A stretch of DNA of 48,715 nucleotides from a candidate division FCPU426 bacterium (GTDB lineage: Bacteria > Oederibacteriota > JAAXVQ01 > JAUVAV01): NCBI GenBank assembly GCA_030591525.1, contig JAUVAV010000026.1, forward strand, positions 1 through 48,715. The letters run 5' to 3'. A program made the translations under genes and the position numbers. Every line of letters begins with the position of its first letter. Position 1 is the first letter of the stretch. The notes under the pieces were generated by a model. It was not told the DNA's origin. It did not search any database and saw nothing but the letters and a program-made list of their open reading frames with translations. Positions 1 to 8,030 of the stretch are shown one piece after another.

Positions 1-660
1 GCTTATAATATGAACATTACTAATCCTGAAACATTTAACCGGCTGGAGAAATTAGCCGGGCGGGTTGAGGCTAAGGAGCGGGTTACTACCCGGACTATTG
101 ATATGAAAAATTTTAAGCAGGAAGTACAGATAATCAAGGATATTTTCAATGAAGCCTGGGAGAAAAATTGGGGGTATCTTCCGATTACGGAGAAGGAGAT
201 TGACTTTATAGCCGCAGATTTAAAAATGCTGGTTGATCCCGGCCTGGTGCGGTTTGTCTACGTGGATGGAAAACCGGCCGGACTGTTGGTAGTGCTGCTT
301 AACATTAATGAAATTCTGATAAAACTTAAGGGGCGCTTATTTCCCTTTGGCCTGTTTCGGCTATTATGGGGGCGCTCCCGCATTAAATCCATCCGTTTGT
401 TCATGATGGGAGTTACCAAGCAATACCGCCACCTTGGTTTAGAGACCGTGCTTTACTACCATTCCCTGAAGTACGCGATGTCCCGGGGATATCGGGTTTG
501 CGAGAACAGCTTATTGCTGGAGAACAACCCCATGGTGATCCGGGCCTCGAAATTCATGGGAGGGAAGGAATATCGCAGGTACCGCATATTTGACCGGTAC
601 GTGGGGAATGGAAAGAAGAAAACAGAAAACGGAAAACAGAAAACAGAAAATAGAAAATAG
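1..660 (+). CDS. GNAT-like N-acetyltransferase, 5' truncated by window edge
   Basis: The reading frame is open from base 1, three codons before the first ATG at 10, so the gene begins upstream and only about the C-terminal half is present. The visible part matches a ~370-residue family of GNAT-like proteins that have the phrase AWEKNWGYLPITEKE followed by a strand VDGKPAGLLVVLLNINE and the acetyl-CoA-binding region VTKQYRHLGLETVL. These enzymes usually transfer an acyl group from acyl-CoA; the substrate is unknown here. The last ~15 residues are Lys/Glu/Asn/Thr-rich and are encoded by an A-rich tandem repeat (618-659), so the native C-terminus was probably near the RYV motif and has been extended by repeat sequence. 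Family call is fairly secure, substrate is not. Confidence 0.72.
   Translation, partial: AYNMNITNPETFNRLEKLAGRVEAKERVTTRTIDMKNFKQEVQIIKDIFNEAWEKNWGYLPITEKEIDFIAADLKMLVDPGLVRFVYVDGKPAGLLVVLLNINEILIKLKGRLFPFGLFRLLWGRSRIKSIRLFMMGVTKQYRHLGLETVLYYHSLKYAMSRGYRVCENSLLLENNPMVIRASKFMGGKEYRRYRIFDRYVGNGKKKTENGKQKTENRK
618..659 (+). repeat. A-rich GAAAACA-type short tandem repeat inside the GNAT C-terminus
   Basis: Units of the form gaaaacagaaaac, gaaaacg and gaaaatag recur several times and supply the last coding triplets and the stop of the acetyltransferase. A related motif appears in both orientations after the tRNA (about 15287-15298 and 15340-15353), so this is a dispersed simple repeat, not sequence specific to the gene. 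Confidence 0.6.
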
Positions 661-698
661 TAGTATACCAACCGTTTATTAGGGCATAACCGGCTGTT

Positions 699-726
699 GT
701 AGGAGCGACGCATGCGTCGCCCCTAC
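699..726. repeat. REP-like palindrome, GTAGGRGC...GCCCCTAC family
   Basis: A 28-bp palindrome with ends gtaggagc and gcccctac around cgacgcatgcgtcg lies between two genes. Other members with the same ends and different centres occur at about 6300, 9421, 12007, 29045, 29092 and 35707. The gap 661-778 holds this element and then a strong ribosome-binding site (762-771) for the next gene. Confidence 0.8.
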
Positions 727-778
727 AATCCGTGGGTGACATATCTCACTACAATTTTCCCGGGAGGGAGGCGGCCAT

Positions 779-3700
779 ATGGCTGAACAAGCAAGCATCA
801 ACGAAGTAAATCAGAGGGAAGAACTGGTGTTACACCGGGGATTAGTCTTGCTGGGAGGCCTCCTGACCGGCGCCGGGTTAACCATGGCCTTAGGCTTGCG
901 CCTGCTCCTGCCGCTTCCGGAAGCGGCCGGGATGGTCGGCAAATTAACCCTGGGAAGCATTCCAGCCCATGAAGGATTAAAAGCCATACTAATCGTAGCC
1001 GGAGGAATTATCGGCGTGGTGGCAGCGCAATGGTTCTGGCTTATATTGGCCCGGGGTCAGCGCCGGTTATGTCGTTTGCCTTTGTCCACGGCCCTGAAGC
1101 GAGCCAGCGTGCCGTTTGCGGTTTTTTTGCCCCAGATCACTTATTTATACCGGGGGGAACCGGCCATGTTCCCGCCTTGGCTGGCGTTTATCGGTCTATC
1201 GGCCGGTTTTATATTGTTGGCATGGTTGGAGAGAGGTGATAAACGAAAAATATTTTTTGCCCATCCCACTGAAGCCGGGTATAGTTCCGCTGCTTTATTT
1301 ACCCATGGCGGAGTAATAGTTTTAGGCGCCTGTCTGGGATGGTTCCTGCAATCCTTGCCCGCTTTTTCCTTCCCGGTGCTTATGGGACTCTGGTTTCCGC
1401 TGGGAGTTGGAATAGGAGTATGGGTGGCTTCTTTGCTCCTGGCCGCGCTCTGGGGTCTATATGATACCAAACATACTTTTGATCAGATTTATCTGGCAAT
1501 AGCGATAGCGCTGCTGCCCTTGGCGCTGCTGCCGTTGCAAACCATCGGATGGTATCAATATCTGGACCCGGCCCAGGGCAAAATATTAAGCGTGAAAAAG
1601 CTGGCATGGCTTCCGATTAGCTTGATCAGTCTGGCGGGAACTTTAATCCCGGGATTGTTGATGCTTAATTTCTGGCGGCTCCGCAGCCAGGCAGTTGAAG
1701 GGCCGCCGGCCTGGGAAGAATTGTTCCGGGCGTTAATGCTGATTGCCGCCTTTCCAATTATTATTTACGCCGTCGCCTATTGGCCGGCCGGCGCGGCTTT
1801 TAACCAAACCGCCCTGGCGGGTCCACTCGATTTTTTCCACGAAGGCGAGAGCCTGAGTACAGCCCAAGCCATGCTGGCCGGCAGATTGCCTTTCAAGGAA
1901 ATTCTCCTGCGGCATGGATTTCTATCGGATGCTGTAAGCGGTTTAGTGGCCGTCAATTGGATGGGAGCTTCCTTGGAGTCTTATCGCTTCCTTATGGTTC
2001 TGTTGGCTCCGCTGGGACTGGTGGCGATTTACCTTTTGGCCATATTCTGCCTGCCTTGGGTCTGGGCCGTGCTTTTAAGTTTGGTGCTGCTTACCGGAAG
2101 CATAGGCACTATTCCCGGCACACGATTTTTTTTCGCCCTGGTGAGTTTTATTTTCACGCTCTACTATATCCAAAAGAGAAACTGGACGGCCTTGCTTTTC
2201 TCCGGGCTGTTTACGGCCTTGGCGCTCATTGCTTCCTTTACCGCGGGATTGACGGCCCTGGCCGGGCACCTGGTACTCCTGACCGGCTTCGCTTTTTTTA
2301 TTCCCGGCAGCCTCCTCAAGGAACGTCTGGCCGGGCCCGGGATTTACCTGGGAGCCCTGTTGGCGGGTCTTCTGCCCTGGTGGCTTTACCTGGCGATGAG
2401 CGGAACCCTGGGCGCTTACTTTCACAATTTTATCTGGGTGCTTACTACTTATGAAACTATTTTTGGATTACCTTTGCCCGGAATCGGTCCGAACCCGGGC
2501 CTGGGAAAAATTTTATACTTCCTCACCCCGCCGCTGATTATAACCCTCGGCGGCCTGTATCTGCTGAATTCCCTGAAAACCGTGCGGGAGCATGGTCTCC
2601 CTTGGAACATATTGCTGCTGACCGCTTTAACGGGAGTGTTCTGGATACGCTTTCTGAAGCGCAGTGATTTTTCTTTTCTGCAAGAGGTATTGCCGATAGC
2701 GGCCATGCTAACCGCTTTTTTCCTATACCGGCTTACCGCGCGCCAACTTTCTTTGCGGGGCTTGGTTTTCCTGGCCTTATTACCCGCGCTCTTTATTCCG
2801 CGGGACGGCCGGCTTGATTTAACCGCCCTGGCCGGCGGTTTCGGAGCCAAGAATCAGCTCTCAGTGGAGGGAATGGCCACCAGCGGGCTGGAGTCCATGG
2901 GGGATGTCTACCTGCCGGAAAAACAGGCTCGCGGACTGGAGCAAATCGCCGCTTACCTGGATGAAAGAGTAGGCAGCGCGGAAACCTTTTTTGATTTTTC
3001 CAATAGGCCTTTATTGTATTTTCTCGTACCCCGGCGTCCGGTAGTCAAGTCTTTAAGCACTATGACCATCGCATCTTTCCAGCAGCAGTTGGAAGCTATA
3101 CGCAGTCTCTCTCTCTCTGCCCCTAAAACCGTGGTATGCCGGAGCCGTTTGGCCGGGCCTGATAATCTTGACGGTATCCCGGTGGAAGTACGGCAATATG
3201 CGGTTTCCGAGTATCTTCTTCAGAAATTTGTGCCTGCCGCCCTGATTGCAGACACGGTGATGCTTTCACCCGCCCCCAAGGGGGTGAAAGCCAATCAGCA
3301 GGCCACAGCTGCCATGCGAAGAGAGACAGATCTGAAAAGTCTGCCCTATAATTGGGGTCGTCTGCAAAAGTACGCTCCGGTTCAGGGCCGGAAGGCGGAT
3401 GAATTTTTGCTGGCAGGTGGAACGAAGGCACTGGAGCCGGCCGGACTTACCGCGACCGCCAGAGGAGAAGGATTGGAAGTCGGACCGGCCGAGGGCCCGC
3501 TTAAACTTCGGCTGGTTTGCAATTCCCGGAAGATTAAAAAAGCTAATGTTCTGGTGATGGATTTAAAATCCGGGCCAATGCTGGATGGAAAGACCGCGTG
3601 GATTTCATGGGGCAAAGCTTCATCCCTGAGCCGGCTGAGATTTACCTTACAGGGAGATAATCAAACATATCGTTACGTATTCCGGATAGGAGCTTTGCCA

Positions 3701-3835
3701 TCCTGGGTTTACGCCGGCCGGATTGACCGGCTGCATTTGGAACTTCCCGGAGGGGGATGGACCTGGGAAGGGACCTCGCTTATGCGGATTGAGGATATTC
3801 CGGAATTGAGGATGAGCGAGGTTGCGGACAAATAA
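779..3835 (+). CDS. large polytopic membrane protein, GT-C glycosyltransferase-like
   Basis: A 1018-residue protein with more than a dozen hydrophobic segments in the first ~670 residues, then a soluble C-terminal part. After several helices comes the phrase DFFHEGESLSTAQAMLAG with LRHGFLSD (residues ~350-385). An acidic/His loop of this kind after the first helices is typical of GT-C enzymes, which transfer sugars from lipid-linked donors on the outer face of the membrane. Residues ~880-1010 look like a beta-sandwich ending (PSWVYAGRIDRLHLELPG), as in carbohydrate-binding modules. ATG at 779 follows GGGAGGGAGG at a good distance. No neighbour names the acceptor. It could instead be a membrane protein of another fold, so the function is inferred. 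Confidence 0.55.
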   Translation: MAEQASINEVNQREELVLHRGLVLLGGLLTGAGLTMALGLRLLLPLPEAAGMVGKLTLGSIPAHEGLKAILIVAGGIIGVVAAQWFWLILARGQRRLCRLPLSTALKRASVPFAVFLPQITYLYRGEPAMFPPWLAFIGLSAGFILLAWLERGDKRKIFFAHPTEAGYSSAALFTHGGVIVLGACLGWFLQSLPAFSFPVLMGLWFPLGVGIGVWVASLLLAALWGLYDTKHTFDQIYLAIAIALLPLALLPLQTIGWYQYLDPAQGKILSVKKLAWLPISLISLAGTLIPGLLMLNFWRLRSQAVEGPPAWEELFRALMLIAAFPIIIYAVAYWPAGAAFNQTALAGPLDFFHEGESLSTAQAMLAGRLPFKEILLRHGFLSDAVSGLVAVNWMGASLESYRFLMVLLAPLGLVAIYLLAIFCLPWVWAVLLSLVLLTGSIGTIPGTRFFFALVSFIFTLYYIQKRNWTALLFSGLFTALALIASFTAGLTALAGHLVLLTGFAFFIPGSLLKERLAGPGIYLGALLAGLLPWWLYLAMSGTLGAYFHNFIWVLTTYETIFGLPLPGIGPNPGLGKILYFLTPPLIITLGGLYLLNSLKTVREHGLPWNILLLTALTGVFWIRFLKRSDFSFLQEVLPIAAMLTAFFLYRLTARQLSLRGLVFLALLPALFIPRDGRLDLTALAGGFGAKNQLSVEGMATSGLESMGDVYLPEKQARGLEQIAAYLDERVGSAETFFDFSNRPLLYFLVPRRPVVKSLSTMTIASFQQQLEAIRSLSLSAPKTVVCRSRLAGPDNLDGIPVEVRQYAVSEYLLQKFVPAALIADTVMLSPAPKGVKANQQATAAMRRETDLKSLPYNWGRLQKYAPVQGRKADEFLLAGGTKALEPAGLTATARGEGLEVGPAEGPLKLRLVCNSRKIKKANVLVMDLKSGPMLDGKTAWISWGKASSLSRLRFTLQGDNQTYRYVFRIGALPSWVYAGRIDRLHLELPGGGWTWEGTSLMRIEDIPELRMSEVADK

Positions 3836-3837
3836 GT

Positions 3838-3859
3838 GGGAACGGTCGCGACCGTTCCC
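3838..3859. repeat. perfect 22-bp palindrome just after a stop codon
   Basis: The sequence gggaacggtcg is followed directly by its reverse complement, starting two bases after the stop of the membrane protein gene. It could form a hairpin that ends or protects the transcript. No T-run follows, so a Rho-independent terminator is not supported. Confidence 0.6.
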
Positions 3860-3887
3860 TGCAAAAGCGGGAGAATGACAGCAGTTT

Positions 3888-3983
3888 CCCCCTTTTCAAA
3901 AAGGGGGATTAAGGGGGATTTTTTATATAAAAGCGGGCGTTTTATTGATTAAATCCCCCCGGCCCCCTTTACAAAAGGGGGAG
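3888..3983. repeat. inverted repeat with CCCCCTTT / AAAGGGGG arms
   Basis: The left arm (3888-3922) contains cccccttttcaaaaaggggg and gattaagggggat. The right arm (3951-3983) contains aaatccccccggccccc and aaaagggggag. The arms are imperfect inverted copies of about 33 bp separated by ~28 bp. This is a common style of dispersed non-coding repeat in bacterial genomes. It fills most of the gap 3836-4046 upstream of the phosphate transporter. Confidence 0.7.
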
Positions 3984-4046
3984 AACGACTAAAGTCCGGA
4001 AAGCGCTTAGTTTGCATTCTTAATAGTTCCTTAAGGAGAAAAAAGA

Positions 4047-5699
4047 GTGGTTGTAAATATTGTATTCGGTCTTATCGGCGGTCTGGGGCTTTTTTTATTC
4101 GGAATGAAGTTTCTCTCCGATGCCCTGCGTAATGCCTCCGGCGAGCGAATAAAAAAAATTCTCGGTTTTTTAACGAAAAATCCCGTCATAGGATTAATCA
4201 TGGGTGCCGGTATTACGGCCTTGATCCAGAGCAGTTCCGCTGCTACGGTGATAACCGTGGGAATGGTGAATGCCGGTTTGATCACGCTCAAGCAGGCGCT
4301 CTCAGTAATACTGGGAGCGAATATCGGCACTACGCTTACGGCCTGGATTGTGGCTTCCATGTCTATTTTTAAAATACAACTTTACGCCATGCCGGCGATT
4401 GGGATTGGTTTTTTCATGATGAATTTTAGCCGTTCCTTCCGGTGGCGGCAAGCCGGAGAAATATTCTTCGGGTTTGGTATTCTCTTTTTCGGTTTGATAA
4501 TTATGAAAGATGCCACTCACCCGATATCGCAGCATCCCGGCATTAAAGACTTTTTCCTGGTTTTCTCTCAATATCCCATACTTGGGGTATTGGCCGGGAC
4601 GCTTTTTACTATTATGGTACAATCCTCTTCGGCCACGGTGGCAGTGGTTCAGGCTCTGGCCTGGCAGGGGCTCCTGGATTTTAACGCGGCGATTCCCCTT
4701 ATTCTGGGCGACAACATCGGCACGACCATTACGGCCCAACTGGCCAGCCTGCAAACCAACCTTACCGCCCGGCGGACTGCGATGGCGCATACCTTGGTAA
4801 ATGTTATCGGCGTAGGCTACATTCTGATTTTTGTCTACAATGGCTGGTATGCCCGCTTGATTGAATGGCTGCTGCCCGGAGAGATAAGTACTTCCAATAT
4901 CATGGTGCACATTGCGCTGTCTCACACCGTATTTAATGTTTTCAATTCCTGCATATTATTTCTTCCCCTGATTAAATCGCTGGAAAGACTGGTAATCTGG
5001 ATTCTGCCGGCCAAAATGGGAGAGGATCCCCAGCGTCCCCAATACCTGGAATCGCATCTCTTGGAGGAGCCGGCGCTGGCATTACAGCAGTCCAAAAAAG
5101 AAATTGTGCGCATGGCCAGGTTGGCGGAGACAGCGGTACAGGATGTCTTTACGGGATTTTTCCAGCGCGACCAAAAAATATTGGAACGGGTGGGAGAGAA
5201 GGAACAGGCCATAGATACTTTTCAGCATGAAATCACGGCTTATTTGGTAGAGCTTTCGCAGCGTAATTTATCCACCGAAGAAGCCCGCCAGCTCCCGGTT
5301 TTGATGCATTCCGTGAACGATTTGGAGCGTATCGGCGACCACGCGGTTAATTTGGAGGAACTGGCGGAACGATATATACGCCTCGAAATGAAACTCAATG
5401 AACATGCTATTGAGGAGTTAAGCAAAATGGCCGAGCAGATTAGAAATATGCTCCAGGAGGTTATTCAGGCCCTGCAGCATAATAATCTGGATGCCGCCCG
5501 GCATATCCTGGTTCAGGAAGAAAGTTTGGACCGGCATTACGAGCAGCTTAAGGAACGCAATTTGGTTCGCTTAAATCAGCGTCAATGTCAGCCCTTGGCC
5601 GGCATTGTATTTGTCGACTTTATTAGTAACCTGGAAAAGATAGGAGATCATATCACTAATATCGGTCAGGCGGTTTTAAAAGCTTACCAATGGAGATGA
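4047..5699 (+). CDS. Na/Pi cotransporter family protein with C-terminal PhoU-like domain
   Basis: A 550-residue integral membrane protein with two copies of the Na/Pi-cotransporter repeat, each with the signature QSSSA (residues ~60 and ~191) and a following glycine-rich stretch (LGANIGTTLTAW; LGDNIGTTITAQ). About eight to ten hydrophobic segments fill the first ~330 residues. Residues ~345-545 are helical and PhoU-like, with two ERIGDHAVN / EKIGDHITN copies, the metal-site helices of PhoU. The family (YjbB/NptA type) moves phosphate using the sodium gradient, often as an exporter; PhoU-like tails are thought to tune activity. The start is GTG at 4047 with AAGGAGAA seven bases upstream. No pst or pho genes lie next to it. 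Confidence 0.9.
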   Translation: MVVNIVFGLIGGLGLFLFGMKFLSDALRNASGERIKKILGFLTKNPVIGLIMGAGITALIQSSSAATVITVGMVNAGLITLKQALSVILGANIGTTLTAWIVASMSIFKIQLYAMPAIGIGFFMMNFSRSFRWRQAGEIFFGFGILFFGLIIMKDATHPISQHPGIKDFFLVFSQYPILGVLAGTLFTIMVQSSSATVAVVQALAWQGLLDFNAAIPLILGDNIGTTITAQLASLQTNLTARRTAMAHTLVNVIGVGYILIFVYNGWYARLIEWLLPGEISTSNIMVHIALSHTVFNVFNSCILFLPLIKSLERLVIWILPAKMGEDPQRPQYLESHLLEEPALALQQSKKEIVRMARLAETAVQDVFTGFFQRDQKILERVGEKEQAIDTFQHEITAYLVELSQRNLSTEEARQLPVLMHSVNDLERIGDHAVNLEELAERYIRLEMKLNEHAIEELSKMAEQIRNMLQEVIQALQHNNLDAARHILVQEESLDRHYEQLKERNLVRLNQRQCQPLAGIVFVDFISNLEKIGDHITNIGQAVLKAYQWR

Positions 5700-5712
5700 A
5701 ATGTAGTATAAT
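5684..5712 (+). promoter_or_regulatory. candidate sigma-70 promoter for first PilZ gene
   Basis: TTACCA (5684-5689) and TATAAT (5707-5712) are 17 bp apart. They overlap the end of the transporter gene and lie about 135 bp ahead of the PilZ start. The -35 is only 4/6 to consensus, so this is tentative. Confidence 0.4.
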
Positions 5713-5760
5713 AAAAAAACTATTATATCGAAATGTTAGTTCGTAGAAGCGGCCCCCTTG

Positions 5761-5780
5761 TCCTGAGCGAAGTCGAAGGG
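5761..5780. repeat. dispersed repeat fragment TCCTGAGCGAAGTCGAAGGG
   Basis: This 20-mer is a widespread intergenic repeat motif seen in many bacterial genomes, usually as one arm of a hairpin. Only one arm is clear here. The rest of the gap 5700-5846 shows nothing beyond the promoter candidate and the next ribosome-binding site. Confidence 0.55.
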
Positions 5781-5846
5781 CGTGCCTGCCCGAAGAAACC
5801 AAAGGATTGAAAAAATGGCATAATGATTGAAAGGAGGGAAAAAATC

Positions 5847-6290
5847 ATGGCCAATGAAGAATTCAGGGGAGAAACCGGTGCTGAGCGACGCCGGTATCCC
5901 CGCATACCGATTAAGCTGCAGGTTAGTTATAAATGCATAGAAAAGGGGATTATCTCTAAGCCTGAAGCTTATCTGGCCGAGGACCTGGGGGCCGGGGGAT
6001 TGGCAATGCGCAGCTCGCGTTGTCTGGATTTAGGTCAAATGCTGATGTTAAGCCTGTTTTTACCTCCTGCGGATGCTGAGGGGACGGATAAGGATTTAAA
6101 TGTTTTTACGGAAGAAGAATGCGTTACGGTCGGCATTCTTTCCCGCGTTGCCTGGTCTACTTCCTTTCGTGAAGGCGGTTATTTGATCGGTCTCCAGTTT
6201 TTAGATCTGGACCGGGACGACCGCCGCAGGCTGAAGGATTTTCTGACAAATTTCCAGTTGGATGAGCCGGATTCTTCGCTGTATACTTAA
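5847..6290 (+). CDS. PilZ domain protein (first of three)
   Basis: PilZ domains bind cyclic di-GMP and pass the signal to motility, polysaccharide or secretion machinery. The c-di-GMP site has two parts, both visible: an arginine motif (ERRRYPRI) near the N-terminus, and about 40 residues later a loop EDLGAGGLAM standing in for the usual D/N-x-S-x-x-G, with Gly in place of Ser. The rest is a single six-stranded-barrel-sized domain with no output domain attached. I prefer ATG 5847 (147 aa) over the ATG at 5823 because AAGGAGG (5831-5837) sits nine bases before it. A further PilZ gene follows after a repeat-filled gap. The Ser replacement may weaken ligand binding. Confidence 0.85.
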   Translation: MANEEFRGETGAERRRYPRIPIKLQVSYKCIEKGIISKPEAYLAEDLGAGGLAMRSSRCLDLGQMLMLSLFLPPADAEGTDKDLNVFTEEECVTVGILSRVAWSTSFREGGYLIGLQFLDLDRDDRRRLKDFLTNFQLDEPDSSLYT

Positions 6291-6299
6291 TAGAACCCG

Positions 6300-6464
6300 C
6301 GGGCCGGCATGGAAGCCGGCCCCTACGATAAATTCAAAATACCTGTGTATTTGTAGGGGCAACCCCCTGTGGTTGCCCGAATGGGGTTTCATTTAGTTCC
6401 TTCGGGCAGGCACGGGGGCCTGCCCCTACGATAAATTCAAAATACCTATATATTTGGAGGGGCG
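6300..6464. repeat. composite of REP palindromes and a ~41-bp direct repeat
   Basis: Two copies of a unit beginning ccctacgataaattcaaaat (about 6321-6361 and 6424-6464) are embedded among palindromic pieces with GGGGC and GCCCC ends (for example 6300-6327 and 6352-6377). The structure fills the whole gap 6291-6506 between two PilZ genes and looks like repeated insertion or duplication of the REP family. Confidence 0.75.
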
Positions 6465-6506
6465 GACTGCCATGTTTGCCCATCAAAAGATATAAGGAGA
6501 TTTTGC

Positions 6507-6881
6507 ATGCGGGAATATGGGAGTGTTCAGTTTAACCAGCGTCAATATCCCAGGTTGGATTTTGCCCTGGGGCTGGCTTTTGAAGCTGCCGGGCAGAAAA
6601 TACCCGACGGAATAACCGGTAATGTTTCCCTGGGTGGAATGCTGGCCTACCTGCCCCGTAGCGTAAAGCAGGGCCATGTATTGCAAGTCACCATGCTTCT
6701 GCCATGTAATGACGGCAAACAGGTTTTTAAAGCCCAGGCTGAAGTGGTCTGGGTCCGGGAGGGTGAATTTGAGGATGGCTGGGCTTGCCAGGCCGGATTA
6801 CGGCTGCTGGAAATGCCGGCTGATTCATGGCACATTTGGCGTCGTTTTCTGATGGAGTGGCAGGGAGAGGAAAAAGAATAG
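6507..6881 (+). CDS. PilZ domain protein (second of three)
   Basis: A 124-residue single-domain protein. The arginine motif is QRQYPRLDF (one Arg replaced by Gln compared with RxxxR) and the second motif GNVSLGGM fits D/N-x-S-x-x-G well. These are the two halves of the c-di-GMP site of PilZ proteins. The ending LRLLEMPADSWHIWRRFL matches the final strand and C-terminal helix of the fold. AAGGAGA at 6494-6500 precedes the ATG. The stop codon is 12 bases before the ilvE start, so the two genes are probably co-transcribed, although no functional link between them is evident. Confidence 0.85.
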   Translation: MREYGSVQFNQRQYPRLDFALGLAFEAAGQKIPDGITGNVSLGGMLAYLPRSVKQGHVLQVTMLLPCNDGKQVFKAQAEVVWVREGEFEDGWACQAGLRLLEMPADSWHIWRRFLMEWQGEEKE

Positions 6882-6893
6882 GAGGAAGTAGTA

Positions 6894-7817
6894 ATGAGTT
6901 TTCCTGGAAAATTCATCTGGATAGACGGAAAAATGGTTCCCTGGGATGAAGCCAAGATTCATATACTCAGTCATGCGCTGCATTACGGTTCCTGCGCGTT
7001 TGAAGGCATTCGCATGTATACCAATTCCCAGGGATCCTTTATTCTTCGTCTTCGTGAACACATAGACCGGTTGTTTAAATCCGCCAAGATCTACCGTATG
7101 GATATTCCCTATACTCTGGATCAATTATGCGCCGCGGTTAAAGAAACTGTGGCCGCTAATGAATTAAAGGCCGGATACATCCGGCCCTTTGTTTTTCGGG
7201 GATATCATTCGCTGGGGCTGAACCCTTTCAACTGCCCCATGGTAACCGCGGTGGCCGTCTGGGAATGGGGCGCTTACCTGGGGAAAGAGGCGCTGGAAAA
7301 GGGAGCTTCCGTGAGAATTTCTTCCTGGAACCGTCCGGCACCCAATACCATGCCGACTATGGCCAAAGTGGCTGCCAATTACATGAATTCCCAGCTTATA
7401 AAAATGGAAGCCATTCAGGATGGTTTTGATGAAGGCATTGGTCTCGATACCTTTGGTTATCTTTCCGAAGGGTCAGGAGAAAACATTTTTATCGTTAAAA
7501 ACGGGATGATTTTTACCCCGCCTTCTTCTGCCAGCATTTTACCGGGTATCACCCGGCACTGCGTGTTCCAGTTGGCCCGGGAGATGGGGTACAAAGTTAA
7601 ACAGCAGGTTCTGCCGCGTGAGAGCTTGTATGTTGCGGATGAAGCTTTTATGACCGGGGCGGCGGCGGAAATAACGCCGATTGCCCAAGTGGATAAAATC
7701 AAGGTTGGAGACGGCCGGCGCGGTCCCATCACCCAAGCTATTCAGGAGGCCTTTTTCGGGATACTGAGAGGTGAACGTAAAGATACACATGGATGGCTGA
7801 CTCCGGTAATTGGTTAG
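6894..7817 (+). CDS. ilvE: branched-chain amino acid aminotransferase
   Basis: A 307-residue fold-type IV PLP enzyme that interconverts leucine, isoleucine and valine with their 2-oxo acids in the cytoplasm, using glutamate/2-oxoglutarate. Diagnostic features: [14 protein letters not shown] near residue 30, the PLP lysine K158 in [11 protein letters not shown], the motif [11 protein letters not shown] (residues ~190-200) and LPGITRHCV, then [13 protein letters not shown] in the PLP phosphate region. Length and order are normal for IlvE. D-amino-acid transaminase and aminodeoxychorismate lyase share the fold but lack this combination. The ribosome-binding site AGGAGG directly follows the upstream stop. 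Confidence 0.95.
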   Translation: MSFPGKFIWIDGKMVPWDEAKIHILSHALHYGSCAFEGIRMYTNSQGSFILRLREHIDRLFKSAKIYRMDIPYTLDQLCAAVKETVAANELKAGYIRPFVFRGYHSLGLNPFNCPMVTAVAVWEWGAYLGKEALEKGASVRISSWNRPAPNTMPTMAKVAANYMNSQLIKMEAIQDGFDEGIGLDTFGYLSEGSGENIFIVKNGMIFTPPSSASILPGITRHCVFQLAREMGYKVKQQVLPRESLYVADEAFMTGAAAEITPIAQVDKIKVGDGRRGPITQAIQEAFFGILRGERKDTHGWLTPVIG

Positions 7818-7845
7818 TTTGTGTTGCAGGAAGGCAAATTAAGCT

Positions 7846-7937
7846 CGTCACCCCGGCGAAAGCCGGGGTCTATGAATTATCTTTGCTTATATAACAATGC
7901 TTTTCTGGATTCCGGCTAAAAGCACGCCGGAATGACG
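7846..7937. repeat. inverted repeat of the CACCCCGGCGAAAGCCGGGG type
   Basis: The left arm (7846-7870) is cgtcaccccggcgaaagccg and onwards; the right arm (7905-7937) has ctggattccgg and gccggaatgacg. Between them lies an AT-rich spacer. This is a common dispersed non-coding element. The remainder of the gap 7818-8030 is AT-rich without a convincing promoter. Confidence 0.75.
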
Positions 7938-8030
7938 ACACCATAAAGAATTAAAACTGTTTTTCCACAACAGATACTAATAATAATACAGTGTTTTTCA
8001 TGCTGTAAGTAATCGGATACGAGGCAGCGA

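Noticed and set aside
1957-2454. Forward 165-codon ORF in another frame of the large membrane protein
   Set aside because: It overlaps a continuous, strongly hydrophobic coding frame and has no start signal; it is a frame shadow.
3838-3859. Rho-independent terminator after the membrane protein
   Set aside because: The palindrome is perfect but no run of T follows; kept only as a repeat.
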